Made by a program: the position numbers and the translations under genes
Shown here: positions 48,985 to 58,975 of the stretch, piece by piece
Numbering within the stretch: position 1 is the first letter of the stretch
How the letters are laid out: every line of letters starts with the position of its first letter
Origin: Nitrosomonadales bacterium
Lineage (GTDB): Bacteria > Pseudomonadota > Gammaproteobacteria > Burkholderiales > Gallionellaceae
Length of the DNA: 64,000 nucleotides
Direction: 5' to 3'
NCBI GenBank assembly: GCA_016721605.1
Contig: JADKHS010000002.1
Location: forward strand, 62,001 to 126,000
Notes under the pieces: model-generated
Told to the model about the DNA's origin: nothing
What the model saw: the letters and a program-made list of their open reading frames with translations, nothing else
The model's database searches: none

Positions 48985-49352
48985 AGCCACGCTCCTATTA
49001 GCAAGGTTAAGCCGATACTCACGAACAACACCCACTTGCTGCTGGCACGTGCCTGCGCTAGCCCTACTCCAATATGCATATCTATCGCGAGATAGCGTAT
49101 TCCAGCGCAAAGGTGGTGTAAAAATGCCCACAGCAGGCTAATTAAAATTAATTTACTTAAAGGATGCCGTAGCGTAGCGGCCAACTGGGTATATGTCTCG
49201 ATAGAAAACAGGCTGCACTGCAACATCCTCAAGAACAACGGCAAAACCAAAAACAACAATAACCCGCTTGCACGATGCAAAATAGATACAACGCCCGGCA
49301 AGGGCAGTTTGATCAAACGCAAGTCAAGATGTATAGGACGATTTTTATTCAT
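48978..49352 (-). CDS. sdhC: Succinate dehydrogenase cytochrome b556 subunit
   Basis: A 124-residue three-helix protein. RPIHLDLRLIKLPLPGVVSILHR-type text at the N-terminus holds the quinone-site Ser and Arg, and HHLCAGIRYLAIDMHIG holds the heme b ligand His. The ATG at 49352 (MNKNRPIHL) matches family starts. It is the first gene of sdhCDA-DUF262-sdhB-sdhE. The promoter should lie in 49353-49450. Confidence 0.92.
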   Translation of the reverse strand: MNKNRPIHLDLRLIKLPLPGVVSILHRASGLLLFLVLPLFLRMLQCSLFSIETYTQLAATLRHPLSKLILISLLWAFLHHLCAGIRYLAIDMHIGVGLAQARASSKWVLFVSIGLTLLIGAWLW

Positions 49353-49902
49353 TGGCGCACACGAAGTGGAGTAATAAACCAACGTTTGTAATTTTACACA
49401 TGATGGGTAATGAATTATCAATCAGAGAATAATTTGAATTATTAACCCGATCCATTGAACTTCAAAGCTTGCCAGGTAATTTTTATGATATCTGCATATG
49501 CCCTGTTGTTACAGTCTTCAGGTTTGCCTAAATTGCATAAATGGCCCGCTTCAAGCCAGCGTTAAATCGTACTTTCGGGTTCAGTTTTGAACTGTCATTA
49601 AACCAATTTAAAGCACGCTGTCTCTTTCCAACCAAACTTTACTGGTTTGTAGTGATGCACTTTCAAATTATGTTCCGTGAAGTGACATATTTTTAGAGAT
49701 AGCCTAGCAACAGGCTTAGCTACCTTATAAAGACTTTTGTGATAACTATATAAAAATCGCTTGAATGTACCCACCACCTTAAAGTATCCCAATAACCTGC
49801 CGTAAGACAACTATCTTAAAAAGCATGTGGTACGAAAGGTGGACTGTTTAAGTTCATCATTAAAACATAGGCCATATTGCGGTTGCGACTTAACCTAAAC
49901 TT
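49353..49902. other. Divergent intergenic region between sdhC and a lytic transglycosylase gene
   Basis: No gene is supported in these 550 nt. A perfect dyad, AATAATT-TG-AATTATT, is at 49428-49443, about 76-91 bp upstream of sdhC, and may be a regulator site. A 70-codon frame on the minus strand at 49598-49810 has no recognisable features. Confidence 0.45.
49428..49443. promoter_or_regulatory. AT-rich dyad upstream of sdhC
   Basis: Two perfect 7-bp arms around TG, in the region where the promoter of the TCA block is expected. It does not fit the Fur consensus well. The regulator, if any, is unknown. Confidence 0.3.
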
Positions 49903-50505
49903 ATGCGGCCAATTCAAAATTGTTATTCAGCTTACATTAAGCCACTCTTGCTGACGGCGGGATTACTATTCGCCCACGCAACACACGGCAGCGCGCAAAC
50001 TTACCAACCTCTATCCGCCAGCGTGCAAATTTCGTTCAACCATTTCATTTCGGATCAAGCACCACCCAAACTGACATTCGCAGCGCAACGTGAGTACGAC
50101 ACTTGGTTGAATAATACATCGCGCCGCTTGGAGAGACACATTCCAGATGCAGGTGACCGCGTAGATTTCCTCAAAACTGTCTATTACGAAGCCACGCGTG
50201 CCGGATTAGATCCACAACTGGTATTAGGATTAATTCAAGTAGAAAGTGGTTTCAAGAAATATGCCGTCTCTAGCGTAGGAGCAAGAGGATACATGCAAGT
50301 CATGCCATTTTGGTTGGATCTCATCGGTCAACGTGAGGGTAATTTGTTTCACCTGCGCACTAACCTGCGGTATGGCTGTATCATTTTGCGCCACTACCTT
50401 GACATGGAGAAAGGCGACCTTTACCGCGCTCTGGGGCGCTATAACGGCAGTTTAGGCAAACCGGAATACTCCAATTTAGTCAATGCCGCATGGCACAAAC
50501 GCTGA
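49903..50505 (+). CDS. Lytic transglycosylase, SLT domain
   Basis: A 200-aa secreted enzyme. Residues 1-31 form a signal peptide (PLLLTAGLLFAHATHGSA). The SLT domain spans about residues 85-195, with the catalytic Glu in GLIQVESGFKKYAVSS, followed by GARGYMQVMP and the YNGSLG motif. It cleaves peptidoglycan without hydrolysis. It precedes a pseudopilin gene, which may suggest a role in opening the wall for an appendage, though the gap of 340 nt makes a shared operon uncertain. Confidence 0.9.
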   Translation: MRPIQNCYSAYIKPLLLTAGLLFAHATHGSAQTYQPLSASVQISFNHFISDQAPPKLTFAAQREYDTWLNNTSRRLERHIPDAGDRVDFLKTVYYEATRAGLDPQLVLGLIQVESGFKKYAVSSVGARGYMQVMPFWLDLIGQREGNLFHLRTNLRYGCIILRHYLDMEKGDLYRALGRYNGSLGKPEYSNLVNAAWHKR

Positions 50506-50845
50506 GTCTGCCACTACAGCCAGTCCCTAAAATTAACAACGGTTCCAATTAAATTTTAGTCCCATTATTAATACTCAACTCCATTCCATCTGACAGGCCC
50601 CGGAAAACACCTCGAATCTTAAATAACCAGGAGTTTACCGCTCTTGCCATCCGGTCACCAAACTGGATTGCAAACCGATTTAGTGCCGCTTTTAAGTTGC
50701 GATTCAACCTCACCCATATCTTGCCAGTATCATCGATTACCCCAACCCCCTGATTGCCTGAACTCGCATTTACAATACAATTACTTATCCTTGTTGCTCT
50801 ATTTTTTTTCAAGATATCCTGCCTTCAGACGTAAACATAAGGAAT
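50506..50845. other. Intergenic stretch without supportable gene
   Basis: The 340 nt hold no clear gene. An 87-codon frame on the minus strand (50549-50812) has no recognised domain. The last 40 nt are AT-rich and contain the ribosome site AAGGA of the pseudopilin. Confidence 0.45.
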
Positions 50846-51388
50846 ATGAAACCCATTATCCCAAAATATTTTCTCAATTTACTCAAAGTTAATCGTTACA
50901 ACTCACCGCAAAAGCAGCATAAAAAAATCTTCTTTACCCAACTTGCATTCACGTTAATTGAATTAATAGTGGCAGTAGCAATAATTGGCGTACTTGCCGC
51001 CATTGCTATACCCGCATACCAAGATTATCTGGATAAGGCTAAGACGGTACGGGCAATCTCAAACATTGAAAATATTGGACGGCGTCTCCACGACTACCAT
51101 ATTGACAATAATAACTACCCTACCTCATTAGCTGAAATTGGTGCAGATAACATTCTCGATCCTTGGGGAAACCCTTATCAATACCTGAACTTATCAGATC
51201 CAAGTATCAGAGGGGCAAGAGGAAGGGCCCGTAAAGACCACAATTTAGTCCCCATTAATTCGGATTTCGATTTGTATAGTATGGGTAAAGATGGAGCAAG
51301 CGTCTCACCGTTAACAGCACGAGCAAGTCGCGATGATATTGTCAGGGCCAACAACGGGCGGTTCATTGATTCGGCGTCCAAATATTAA
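50846..51388 (+). CDS. Type II secretion GspG-like pseudopilin
   Basis: The helix AFTLIELIVAVAIIGVLAAIAIP is a class III prepilin signal, and LDPWGNPYQYLN is the GspG motif near the C-terminal calcium-binding loop. The leader is 34 residues, much longer than normal, and the residue before the cleavage Phe is Ala rather than Gly. AAGGAA before the ATG at 50846 supports the long form; no shorter start fits. Length 180 aa. It is followed 10 nt later by a GGDEF-EAL protein. No other secretion genes are near. Confidence 0.8.
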   Translation: MKPIIPKYFLNLLKVNRYNSPQKQHKKIFFTQLAFTLIELIVAVAIIGVLAAIAIPAYQDYLDKAKTVRAISNIENIGRRLHDYHIDNNNYPTSLAEIGADNILDPWGNPYQYLNLSDPSIRGARGRARKDHNLVPINSDFDLYSMGKDGASVSPLTARASRDDIVRANNGRFIDSASKY

Positions 51389-51398
51389 GATTATCGGT

Positions 51399-54193
51399 AT
51401 GGGACTTGAGAAAAAATTTATCCGAAGTAAAGTTGCCCGCAGAATGTTGGCTTTTTTTATATTATCAGCCTTCATTTCCGTATTATTTCTCGCATTTTTA
51501 TCCTACTGGGAATCTAATAGATTATTGGTCGAACAAGCCCATACCCGCTTGAATTCTGCCAGCGCCATTTACAAAACATCGATCTATGACAGACTATTAA
51601 TACTGGATCAATTACTTAACGATGTCTCACAACGTCTCACAGAAAACACCCTACCCACAAACCTTGAAGCGCAGTTTAGTGAAAAATTTCGCGGCTTAGC
51701 TCTACAATTTCCAGAGAAGCGCACGATCACACTGCATGGCAAAACAACCGAAAACATACCACTTAATGCTGATGCTTTAGCGCATTTACTCAACGGCAAA
51801 TCTTTACTCTTAACACGGCAAAGTAACCAAGGCATACACATTTACATTTTGTACGCACCAAATTCTTTAGTTCACAAAAATGGAGTGCTCATAGCAGAAA
51901 TTATTCCTGATTATCTATGGGGGAGATTCGGAGACTTTTAGGCTTGACTCAACTCTCTGTATATATACCGCTGATTATATGAAAATATTTTGCACAAACC
52001 CAAATACCCATCCACAAAATATTAAAGAGCACACGCATGCCACCAAAGGAAACTTTACTTGGCAAGATGAACATAATGAGAAATACATTGCCAGCTACCA
52101 TGAAATCTTTCTACAACCAAAATTCCTGGCATCTCGTTGGCTTGTCGTTGCGACACAACCAGAGACCGACGCCCTCAATTCATTAAAAAATTCAATGCTA
52201 TTTTCTGGGGCAGCGTTATTCTTTCAATGCTTTTGATTTTATTGTTTAGCATGATGCAAATTCGGCGCGTTCTAGTCCCACTGGAGCAACTTATCGATGG
52301 TACACGACGTCTTGGCAGCCATGATTTCACCACTCAGGTGAAGGTAACCAGTTCCGATGAATTCGGAGAATTGGCATCATCGTTCAATATCATGAGTAAA
52401 AAATTGGGTGACCAGTTCGAAACGCTCGCGGCACTTTCAAAAATTGATCAAGAAATCCTTGCAACGCTGAATATTGAAAAAATCGCCGAAGATGTTTTGA
52501 TTCACTTGCAAAAAATTACATATGCACATTCTGTATGTATTTCAGTAATAAATGATCATTCATCACAAGCGATGCATACCTACACAATTGGCAAAAATGA
52601 AAAAAAGCTTCCCACCCGAACGCTTTCATTATTGGACAACACTCGGCAATTACTTATCCAGAATCCCAATGGATTATGGATAAATGACGAACTGATCTGT
52701 CCGCAAGCGCAAGCCAGCGAAATAATTACTAGCCCGCATCTTTTCTTACTCCCGCTGAATTGGAAAGATCAAATGGTTGGCTTTATTTCTTTAGAATTTC
52801 CAATAACGGTGCAGTGGGAAACCGATAAAATCAAACGTATCAAAGATTATGCAGACCGAATAGCCGTTGCTTTTTATACCAAAAACCGAGAAGAGCTGTT
52901 GCTTCGACAAGCACGAATCGACGCCTTAACAGGCCTGCCGAATCGATTTCTCTTCGTTGAACAATTGCAAAAAGAACTTGCACAAACTCAACGTACAGCA
53001 GAAAAACTAGCTGTCTTCTACATTGATCTTGATCATTTCAAAAAAATTAATGACAGTCTCGGCCATTCTGTTGGCGACAAATTATTATGCGAGGCTGGTA
53101 TACGGTTACAACAATGCGTGCGGGTAAGTGACACAGTCGCCCGTCTTGGCGGCGATGAGTTTGCCATTATCATCAGTCAACTCAATTCAGAGCATCAAGC
53201 CACTACAGTGGCAAATCATATTAACCATGCATTAGCCCAGCCATTTTTCTCGACCGAGAAGAAAATATTGTAACTGCCAGTATCGGTATCGCCGTTTACC
53301 CATACGATGGGAAAAATATCGAAGATTTAATGCGTAATTCAGATATTGCGATGTATCGAGCAAAAGCAAAGAGCGGGAATCAGTATATTTTCTTCGAAGA
53401 AAGCATGAATGCCGAAGTAATCAAGCGCGCAACCATTGAAAGAGAGTTGCGGCGTGCGATTTCCGAACAACAATTCATTTTGCATTATCAACCACAAGTT
53501 GACCCAAAAATAAACTTAATTCGCGGAGTTGAAGCGCTTGTGCGCTGGAATCATCCTGAAAAGGGCCTTGTCTCACCTGAATATTTTATTGGTATTGCTG
53601 AAGAGACCGGATTAATAGCAGAAATCGGGCATATCGTATTAACCGAAGCGTGCGCGCAATATTGTGCGTGGCTTAATCAAGGAATTGCATTAGAGTATGT
53701 CGCAGTTAACGTCTCAGTCAAACAATTTTGTCATCCAAATTTCCTGCAAACCATCAAAGATTTATTGCACGGCAACAATATGCAAGCACACTGCCTTGAA
53801 ATAGAAATTACAGAAAGCGTAATGATGAATGACACTGAAGTTGTAGTAAATGTGCTTCACCAGTTAAAACGGCTCGGTGTGCAACTTTCAATCGATGATT
53901 TTGGCACCGGTTACTCTTCCATGTCTTATCTGGAACAACTTCCTTTTGATACCCTAAAAATTGATATGTCATTTGTACGTAAAATTCAGGCCAATGGCGA
54001 AGGCGGTACGATTGCCGCCACAATTGCTGCTATTCCGATACATAACACGATGGGCATAGGTCGGCTATACCGATACAAAGACTTTCGAAATGGCACCAAG
54101 AAAGGCCGGATAGGCAACCATTTCTGGCATGATACAAATATCAATGGCAAAATATTCACGCAACGCAGTTCTCAAAGAACGAAGCTATACTAA
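51399..54193 (+). CDS. Membrane GGDEF-EAL c-di-GMP protein, three frameshifts
   Basis: The order is a membrane helix (about residues 17-37), a periplasmic sensor part, a second helix (SVILSMLLILLFSMM), HAMP (RVLVPLEQLIDGTRRLG), a GAF-like linker, GGDEF (RLGGDEFAI, with IDLDHFKKINDSLGH) and EAL (GVEALVRWNHP, EITESVMMND, DDFGTGYSS). Both active motifs look intact. Shifts are near 51918 (one extra G), 52200 (one T lost) and 53244-53248 (one T lost). After KIQANG, near 53990, the conserved AEGVET and QG segments are not recognisable, so the end of EAL is degraded. Repaired length is about 931 aa. It may act as cyclase, phosphodiesterase, or both. Confidence 0.83.
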
Positions 54194-54214
54194 ATAATTT
54201 TAAAGGACAACCTT

Positions 54215-54640
54215 ATGACTACGCCAAACCACCTCAAGACTGTCGGCCTCAAAACTACGCTACCGCGCCTAAAAATCCTCAACCTGTTCGAAAATGCCGA
54301 GGTACGGCACTTAAGCGCCGAAGATGTTTATAAAATGCTTATCGGAGAAGGGCTCGATGTTGGTCTGGCAACGGTATATCGTGTACTTACACAATTCGAG
54401 CAAGCGGGACTACTTGTCCGTCACCACTTTGAAACTGGCAAGGCGGTATTCGAGCTTAATAAAGGTGAGCACCATGACCATTTAATATGTCTGCAATGTG
54501 GTCGGGTTGAAGAGTTCCACGACTCCGCAATCGAAAAACGCCAAATAAAAATTGCCGATGAACTTGGTTTCACGATCCGTGACCATGCACTTTACCTTTA
54601 TGCTGACTGTATTAAAGTCAATTGCCCAAACAAGGCATAA
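54215..54640 (+). CDS. fur: Ferric uptake regulator
   Basis: Fur represses iron genes when bound to Fe(II). The winged helix lies in residues 1-85 (LPRLKILNLFENAEVRHLSAEDVY, VGLATVYRVLTQFEQAGLL). Metal-binding residues include HHFETGKAVFELN, the HHDHLICLQCG block and a later CIKVNC pair. Length 141 aa, intact, with AAAGGA before the ATG. It is 100 nt from the iron transporter genes on the other strand, whose regulatory region contains a Fur box. Confidence 0.95.
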   Translation: MTTPNHLKTVGLKTTLPRLKILNLFENAEVRHLSAEDVYKMLIGEGLDVGLATVYRVLTQFEQAGLLVRHHFETGKAVFELNKGEHHDHLICLQCGRVEEFHDSAIEKRQIKIADELGFTIRDHALYLYADCIKVNCPNKA

Positions 54641-54742
54641 GCGCAACTCAAGGGCGAAGGATATATTTTGCTGATAAAGTAAACATCGAATTAAGCGTAG
54701 CTCAAATGCGGTGCCCCACCTAAATAGAAAAACAAACCTGCT

Positions 54743-55828
54743 TCATGACGTGGCATTTTTAATTTTGGGAAAAGCCACCACATGATCCACTTCCAAGCGG
54801 ATCCCGATCCACTCACCGATGGCATGGTTATGGTGGCTCGGTACCAGGGAAAGCACGCGGTTACCGCCAGGCAGGCGTAAGGTATAAAGAATATCTGCAC
54901 CGCGAAACGCCTTGTGCTCAACTTGGGCAAGTAGGGAACTTGCGTCGTCATGGATAATATCGTCCGGGCGTAGCAATACCTCCACCTCACACCCCTTTCT
55001 GTTGCTACCATCGTGACAATCTACCGTAGAGTAAGCACCAGGAATTTTGCTATACAGTGTACCCAACTCGATTTCAACCTGGTTAGCGTTAAGTAACTTC
55101 CCGGGTAGAAAAACGCCTTTACCAACGAAATCCGCAACAAAACGGTTCTTAGGCAGATGATACAAATTGTAGGCTTTGTCCCACTGCTGAATCTCGCCAT
55201 CATGCATTACGCCTATCATGTCGCCCATGGCGAACGCTTCATGCTGATCGTGAGTGACAATAATAGCGGTAGCGCCCTGTTGCTTGAGTATATCGCGCAC
55301 CTCTAGCGAAAGTCGTTCGCGCAGCTCAACATCCAGATTGGAAAACGGCTCGTCCATCAACAATAGGTTCGGGCAAGGCGCTAGCGCGCGAGCCAATGCC
55401 ACGCGCTGCTGCTGGCCACCGGAAAGTTCATGCGGAAAAGCTTGGCCACTCCCTTCCAGACCTACTGTTTGCAACAATTCTTCCACACGCTTATTGCGTT
55501 CAGTGCGGGATTGCCCATGCAAGCCAAAGCCCACGTTGGCGGCTACATTCAAATGCGGAAACAGGGCATAGTCCTGAAATACCATGCCGATACGACGTTT
55601 CTCGGCAGGAATAATAAAACCGGGTGCACTCACCCGCTCACCATTAAGCACAATTTCACCACCCGTAATAGGCTCGAATCCGGCGATAGCGCGGAATACA
55701 GTGGTCTTGCCACACCCTGATGGGCCAAGCAGACAGCCTATATCACCAGTATTAAGCGCCAAGGAAAGGTCGCGCAATACTCTGCGTGCAGCGTAAGACT
55801 GACTGACGTGTTTAAGTTCAAGCAGCAT
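54743..55828 (-). CDS. fbpC: Ferric iron ABC transporter, ATP-binding protein
   Basis: The ATPase has Walker A GPSGCGKTT near residue 38, the Q-loop VFQDYALFPHL, the signature LSGGQQQRVALARAL and Walker B LLLMDEPFSNLD, followed by the H-loop VTHD. The C-terminal regulatory region fits the FbpC/PotA type. Length 361 aa, intact. It is the last gene of fbpABC on the minus strand and ends 102 nt from fur. Confidence 0.92.
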   Translation of the reverse strand: MLLELKHVSQSYAARRVLRDLSLALNTGDIGCLLGPSGCGKTTVFRAIAGFEPITGGEIVLNGERVSAPGFIIPAEKRRIGMVFQDYALFPHLNVAANVGFGLHGQSRTERNKRVEELLQTVGLEGSGQAFPHELSGGQQQRVALARALAPCPNLLLMDEPFSNLDVELRERLSLEVRDILKQQGATAIIVTHDQHEAFAMGDMIGVMHDGEIQQWDKAYNLYHLPKNRFVADFVGKGVFLPGKLLNANQVEIELGTLYSKIPGAYSTVDCHDGSNRKGCEVEVLLRPDDIIHDDASSLLAQVEHKAFRGADILYTLRLPGGNRVLSLVPSHHNHAIGEWIGIRLEVDHVVAFPKIKNATS

Positions 55829-55989
55829 GATAAATAGTCTTCAGTTTTCTTTTGTATTCATTCAACCAGATAGCCATAAACTCAGAAATTTTCCCAAGTA
55901 TCGAGAATACTAGAAATTTCCTCTAACTTTTTTATGGAATCAAGATGCCTTGTCCTGCCTTTGTTTAAACCTGAACCCAACACACCGAA

Positions 55990-57636
55990 CTATTTGGAAC
56001 GATATTTAGTCAGCACAACCACTGGTGCCAGTCCAGCCAGTACCAACGCCACGGCGGGTAGTGCAGCTCGGTTCCACTCGCCTCCCGAGGTCATCTCGAA
56101 CACCCGCACTGCCAGCGTATCCCATCCAAACGGTCGAGTCATCAGAGTAATCGGCATTTCCTTCATCACGTCCACAAATACCAGCGCCGCTGCCGTTAAA
56201 AGGCCGCCACGCAACATCGGTAAATGCACCCGGGCAATCAAGTTGACACCAGATACACCCAGGCTGCGCGCTGCCTCATCCACGCTACGGGTAATACGAT
56301 GCATTTGACTTTCTACCGGACTGTGGGCCACCGCCAGAAAGCGGACTAGATACGCCAGCAGCATTACCATCAAAGAACCTTGTAACAGCGGCGACTGCAC
56401 CCAGCCCGCAGCCATTAATCGATTATCCAGCCACGCCACCGGAATGAATACCCCCACCGCCAGCACCGCCCCCGGTAGCGCATAACCAATAGTGGCGATA
56501 CGTGCCGTCACACGCAATAACAAACCAGGATGCTGGCGCGCGCTATAGCTCAATAATAGGGCAACTGCTCCTGCTAATAGCGCAGCAAAAGCGGCCAACG
56601 CCAACGAATGCCAGAAAAAATCCAGGTAGCGTGCATCTAAATCTTGCTCCACTACTTCTGACGCCCAAAACAATAACTGAGTAATCGGTATGATAAATCC
56701 GAGTGCCAGCACTGTCAGGCAAAAACCGGCAGCCAACCAAGCCCGAGCACCCTTAAGCAGGATGCGAGCCTGAACGCTGTGTTTTCCAGTCTGGGTATAG
56801 TGCATGCGTGTGCGTGTCTGCTGCTCTGCCAACAACACCACCAACACGAACACAATCAGCAGTGAAGCTAGTTGCGAAGCGGCTTGGAGCGAAAACAGCG
56901 AGAACCACGCTTTATAGATAGCAGTGGTGAACGTGTCGTAGTTGAATACCGCCACGGTGCCAAAATCCGCCAAGGTTTCCATCAAGGCCAACATCACGCC
57001 GCCCACGATCCAAGGCCGTGCCATCGGCAAGGCCACCCGAAAAAACCCGATTTCAGGCGACAGTCCAAGGGACTGCGCCACCTCCAGCGCATGTTTACCC
57101 TGGGTGAGAAAGGCATTTCTAGCAATCAGATAAACATAGGGATAAAGCGCCAATGTCATCACCGCGATGACGCCGCCGCTCGAGCGGATCGGCGGAAACT
57201 CAATTGGCCCCCACCATTCTCGCGCCAGGGTTTGTACCGGCCCGGTAAAATCAAGCAAACCGATAGCGACAAATGCCGTCACATAGGCGGGAATCGCCAG
57301 CGGCAATAATAGTGCCCAAGAAAACTGCCTGCGTCCTGGAAACTCACATACAGCCGTGAGCCACGCTAGGGAAACCCCAATTATCGCCACACCCAATCCC
57401 ACCCCCAATACTAGCCAAAAGGTATTGGTTAGCAATTGCGGTAATTGGTATTCCACCAGATGCGTCCAGATTTCCCGTTCCGGCGTTAGCAATGAACTAA
57501 GCACTACAACAACCGGAACCAAGGTGAGCATAGCAATCAATAGTGCCGCTAGAACCCAACCACTGGGCAAGCGAAACTTAAAAATAAAAGCGCCCGCTGT
57601 GGGCGCTTTTTCAATAGACATAGGCAATCGCTGCAT
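55990..57636 (-). CDS. fbpB: Ferric iron ABC transporter, permease
   Basis: A fused permease of 548 aa with about twelve membrane helices and two binding-protein-dependent transport domains. EAA loops lie near ALEVAQSLGLSPEIGFFRVAL and EAARSLGVSGVNLIARVHLPM. The pair of domains is the FbpB arrangement. An ATG at 57621 is an alternative start. It is intact, 8 nt after fbpA and about 160 nt before fbpC. Confidence 0.92.
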   Translation of the reverse strand: MQRLPMSIEKAPTAGAFIFKFRLPSGWVLAALLIAMLTLVPVVVVLSSLLTPEREIWTHLVEYQLPQLLTNTFWLVLGVGLGVAIIGVSLAWLTAVCEFPGRRQFSWALLLPLAIPAYVTAFVAIGLLDFTGPVQTLAREWWGPIEFPPIRSSGGVIAVMTLALYPYVYLIARNAFLTQGKHALEVAQSLGLSPEIGFFRVALPMARPWIVGGVMLALMETLADFGTVAVFNYDTFTTAIYKAWFSLFSLQAASQLASLLIVFVLVVLLAEQQTRTRMHYTQTGKHSVQARILLKGARAWLAAGFCLTVLALGFIIPITQLLFWASEVVEQDLDARYLDFFWHSLALAAFAALLAGAVALLLSYSARQHPGLLLRVTARIATIGYALPGAVLAVGVFIPVAWLDNRLMAAGWVQSPLLQGSLMVMLLAYLVRFLAVAHSPVESQMHRITRSVDEAARSLGVSGVNLIARVHLPMLRGGLLTAAALVFVDVMKEMPITLMTRPFGWDTLAVRVFEMTSGGEWNRAALPAVALVLAGLAPVVVLTKYRSK

Positions 57637-57644
57637 TTAGCTAC

Positions 57645-58673
57645 TTATTTATAATTGGCACGATCCATTAATTTAACTGCAGCGGCTTGCAATTCACCTG
57701 CTTTAACCACGTTAAGGGGGTTTTGCTTAAATTCGCCCCAGGCCGCAACCGCAGCATCAGGCTTCACCTTGGGGTTGACCGGATATTCCATGTTTATATC
57801 AGCAAACAGATTCTGCGCTTTTTCTGAGGACAGCCACTCAAGGAACTTAACCGCCTCCACTTGATGTTTAGCATGGCGAGTAATGCCTGCGCCGGAAATA
57901 TTCACGTGCACCCCACTGCCTTTCGTATCCTGATTTGGCCAGAAAATCGCAAGCGGAAGATTAGGTTTTTTCTTCGTCAGACCGCCAAAATAGTAAGTGT
58001 TAACCACCGTTATATCGCACTGGCCAGCGGCCACTGCGGCCATCGCTCTGGCATCGTCGGATATAGGAGGGGTGGCGAGGTTAGCCACCCAAGATTTTAT
58101 GATCTGCTCAGTTTTAGGCTCACCATATTCCTGAATCATCATCGCCACCAACGATTGGTTATACACCGTCTTCGAAGTGCGCAAACATAAGCGCCCTTTC
58201 CACTTTGGATTACCCAAATCTTCGTAGGTAGAAAGAGCAGCTGGTTTCACTTTATCCTTGTTGTAAATGATGGTGCGGGCTCGCACCGACAAACCGAACC
58301 ACTGGTTAGCCGGGTCACGCAGATGGGCGGGAACATTATCTAATAGCGTCTTGGATTGCACTGGCTGCAACAACCCCAAATTGGTTGCTTGCCACAGGTT
58401 GCCGGCATCTACCGTAATCAGCATATCGGCAGGAGTATTAGCCCCCTCCGCTTTAAGCTTTTGTAATAACGCTCCTTCCTTGTCAGTGAGGAACTTGATG
58501 CTGGTGCCGGTTTCTTTAGTGTAGGCGTCGAATAGCGGCTTGATGAGCTGCTCGTTACGGGCCGTATAAACTACAATTTCATTAGCCGCGTAAGTAGTCA
58601 TTGCCACTGTTAGCATGGTAGTAGCGGCAAGAATGCAGAAAAAACGATGCAAAAATAACAGGCGTTTGTCCAT
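57645..58673 (-). CDS. fbpA: Ferric iron ABC transporter, periplasmic binding protein
   Basis: A class II binding protein of 342 aa with a signal peptide (residues 1-29, ending TTYAA). The mature protein begins NEIVVYTARNEQLIKPLF, as in FbpA. The iron-ligand tyrosine pair is in VVNTYYFGGLT, and SGAGITRHAKH is in the hinge region. It delivers Fe(III) to FbpB-FbpC. A Fur box lies 73-91 bp upstream. Confidence 0.93.
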   Translation of the reverse strand: MDKRLLFLHRFFCILAATTMLTVAMTTYAANEIVVYTARNEQLIKPLFDAYTKETGTSIKFLTDKEGALLQKLKAEGANTPADMLITVDAGNLWQATNLGLLQPVQSKTLLDNVPAHLRDPANQWFGLSVRARTIIYNKDKVKPAALSTYEDLGNPKWKGRLCLRTSKTVYNQSLVAMMIQEYGEPKTEQIIKSWVANLATPPISDDARAMAAVAAGQCDITVVNTYYFGGLTKKKPNLPLAIFWPNQDTKGSGVHVNISGAGITRHAKHQVEAVKFLEWLSSEKAQNLFADINMEYPVNPKVKPDAAVAAWGEFKQNPLNVVKAGELQAAAVKLMDRANYK

Positions 58674-58745
58674 TTTTATAAACTCCGAAGTGTCAATTAG
58701 ACAAATTACTAAAGATAAAAAATACCGAGTAAGCGCTAGTTAACC

Positions 58746-58764
58746 ATAAATGATAATAATTATC
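58746..58764 (-). promoter_or_regulatory. Fur box of fbpABC
   Basis: The 19-bp sequence at 58746-58764, containing TGATAATAATTATC, matches 15 of 19 positions of the classic Fur consensus. It lies upstream of fbpA, and the fur gene lies on the other side of the operon. Iron-dependent repression is expected. Confidence 0.8.
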
Positions 58765-58799
58765 AAACGCGATAAAAACATATTTCTTGTTATGGGTCC

Positions 58800-58954
58800 T
58801 TAATCAGAGCTGGGTACATGGCGCTCGCAATGAAAGTCTTTAACTACACCTTCTGTTGCAACAAGTTCTTGATAAGAATAAAGCGTGCTTCCTTCACACA
58901 CTTACGGTCTTGCACAGCTTTAGAAACGTTTTGAAGGGCTGAAACAATTGACAT
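58800..58954 (-). CDS. Possible small protein gene, frameshifted
   Basis: From an ATG at 58954 a frame gives MSIVSALQNVSKAVQDRKCV. At a TGTGTG tract it appears to shift into a frame giving CEGSTLYSYQELVATEG and a cysteine-histidine ending FHCERHVPSSD, stop at 58800. Together they would make about 50 residues. There is no ribosome site, and a strong hairpin abuts the ATG. It resembles no family I know, so the call is tentative. Confidence 0.25.
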
Positions 58955-58955
58955 A

Positions 58956-58975
58956 CCACGCTATATTTAGCGTGG
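58956..58975. terminator. Hairpin upstream of rppH 3' end
   Basis: CCACGCTA pairs with TAGCGTGG around a TATT loop, an 8-bp perfect stem, followed on the plus strand by CTTCTTAT. On the minus strand it lies after rppH and could terminate it. Confidence 0.45.

Noticed and set aside
37317..49352. The TCA block as a cluster of true pseudogenes
   Set aside because: Every break except those in the DUF262 gene is a single base in a short run, and both sides keep full family conservation, which fits sequence error far better than decay.
49428..49443. Dyad upstream of sdhC as a Fur box
   Set aside because: Aligned to the Fur consensus it matches few positions, unlike the site at 58746-58764.
49598..49810. 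70-codon minus-strand frame between sdhC and the transglycosylase gene
   Set aside because: No ribosome site, no domain, and biased composition expected from AT-rich noncoding DNA.
50549..50812. 87-codon minus-strand frame
   Set aside because: No recognisable domain and no good start signal; I cannot support it as a gene.
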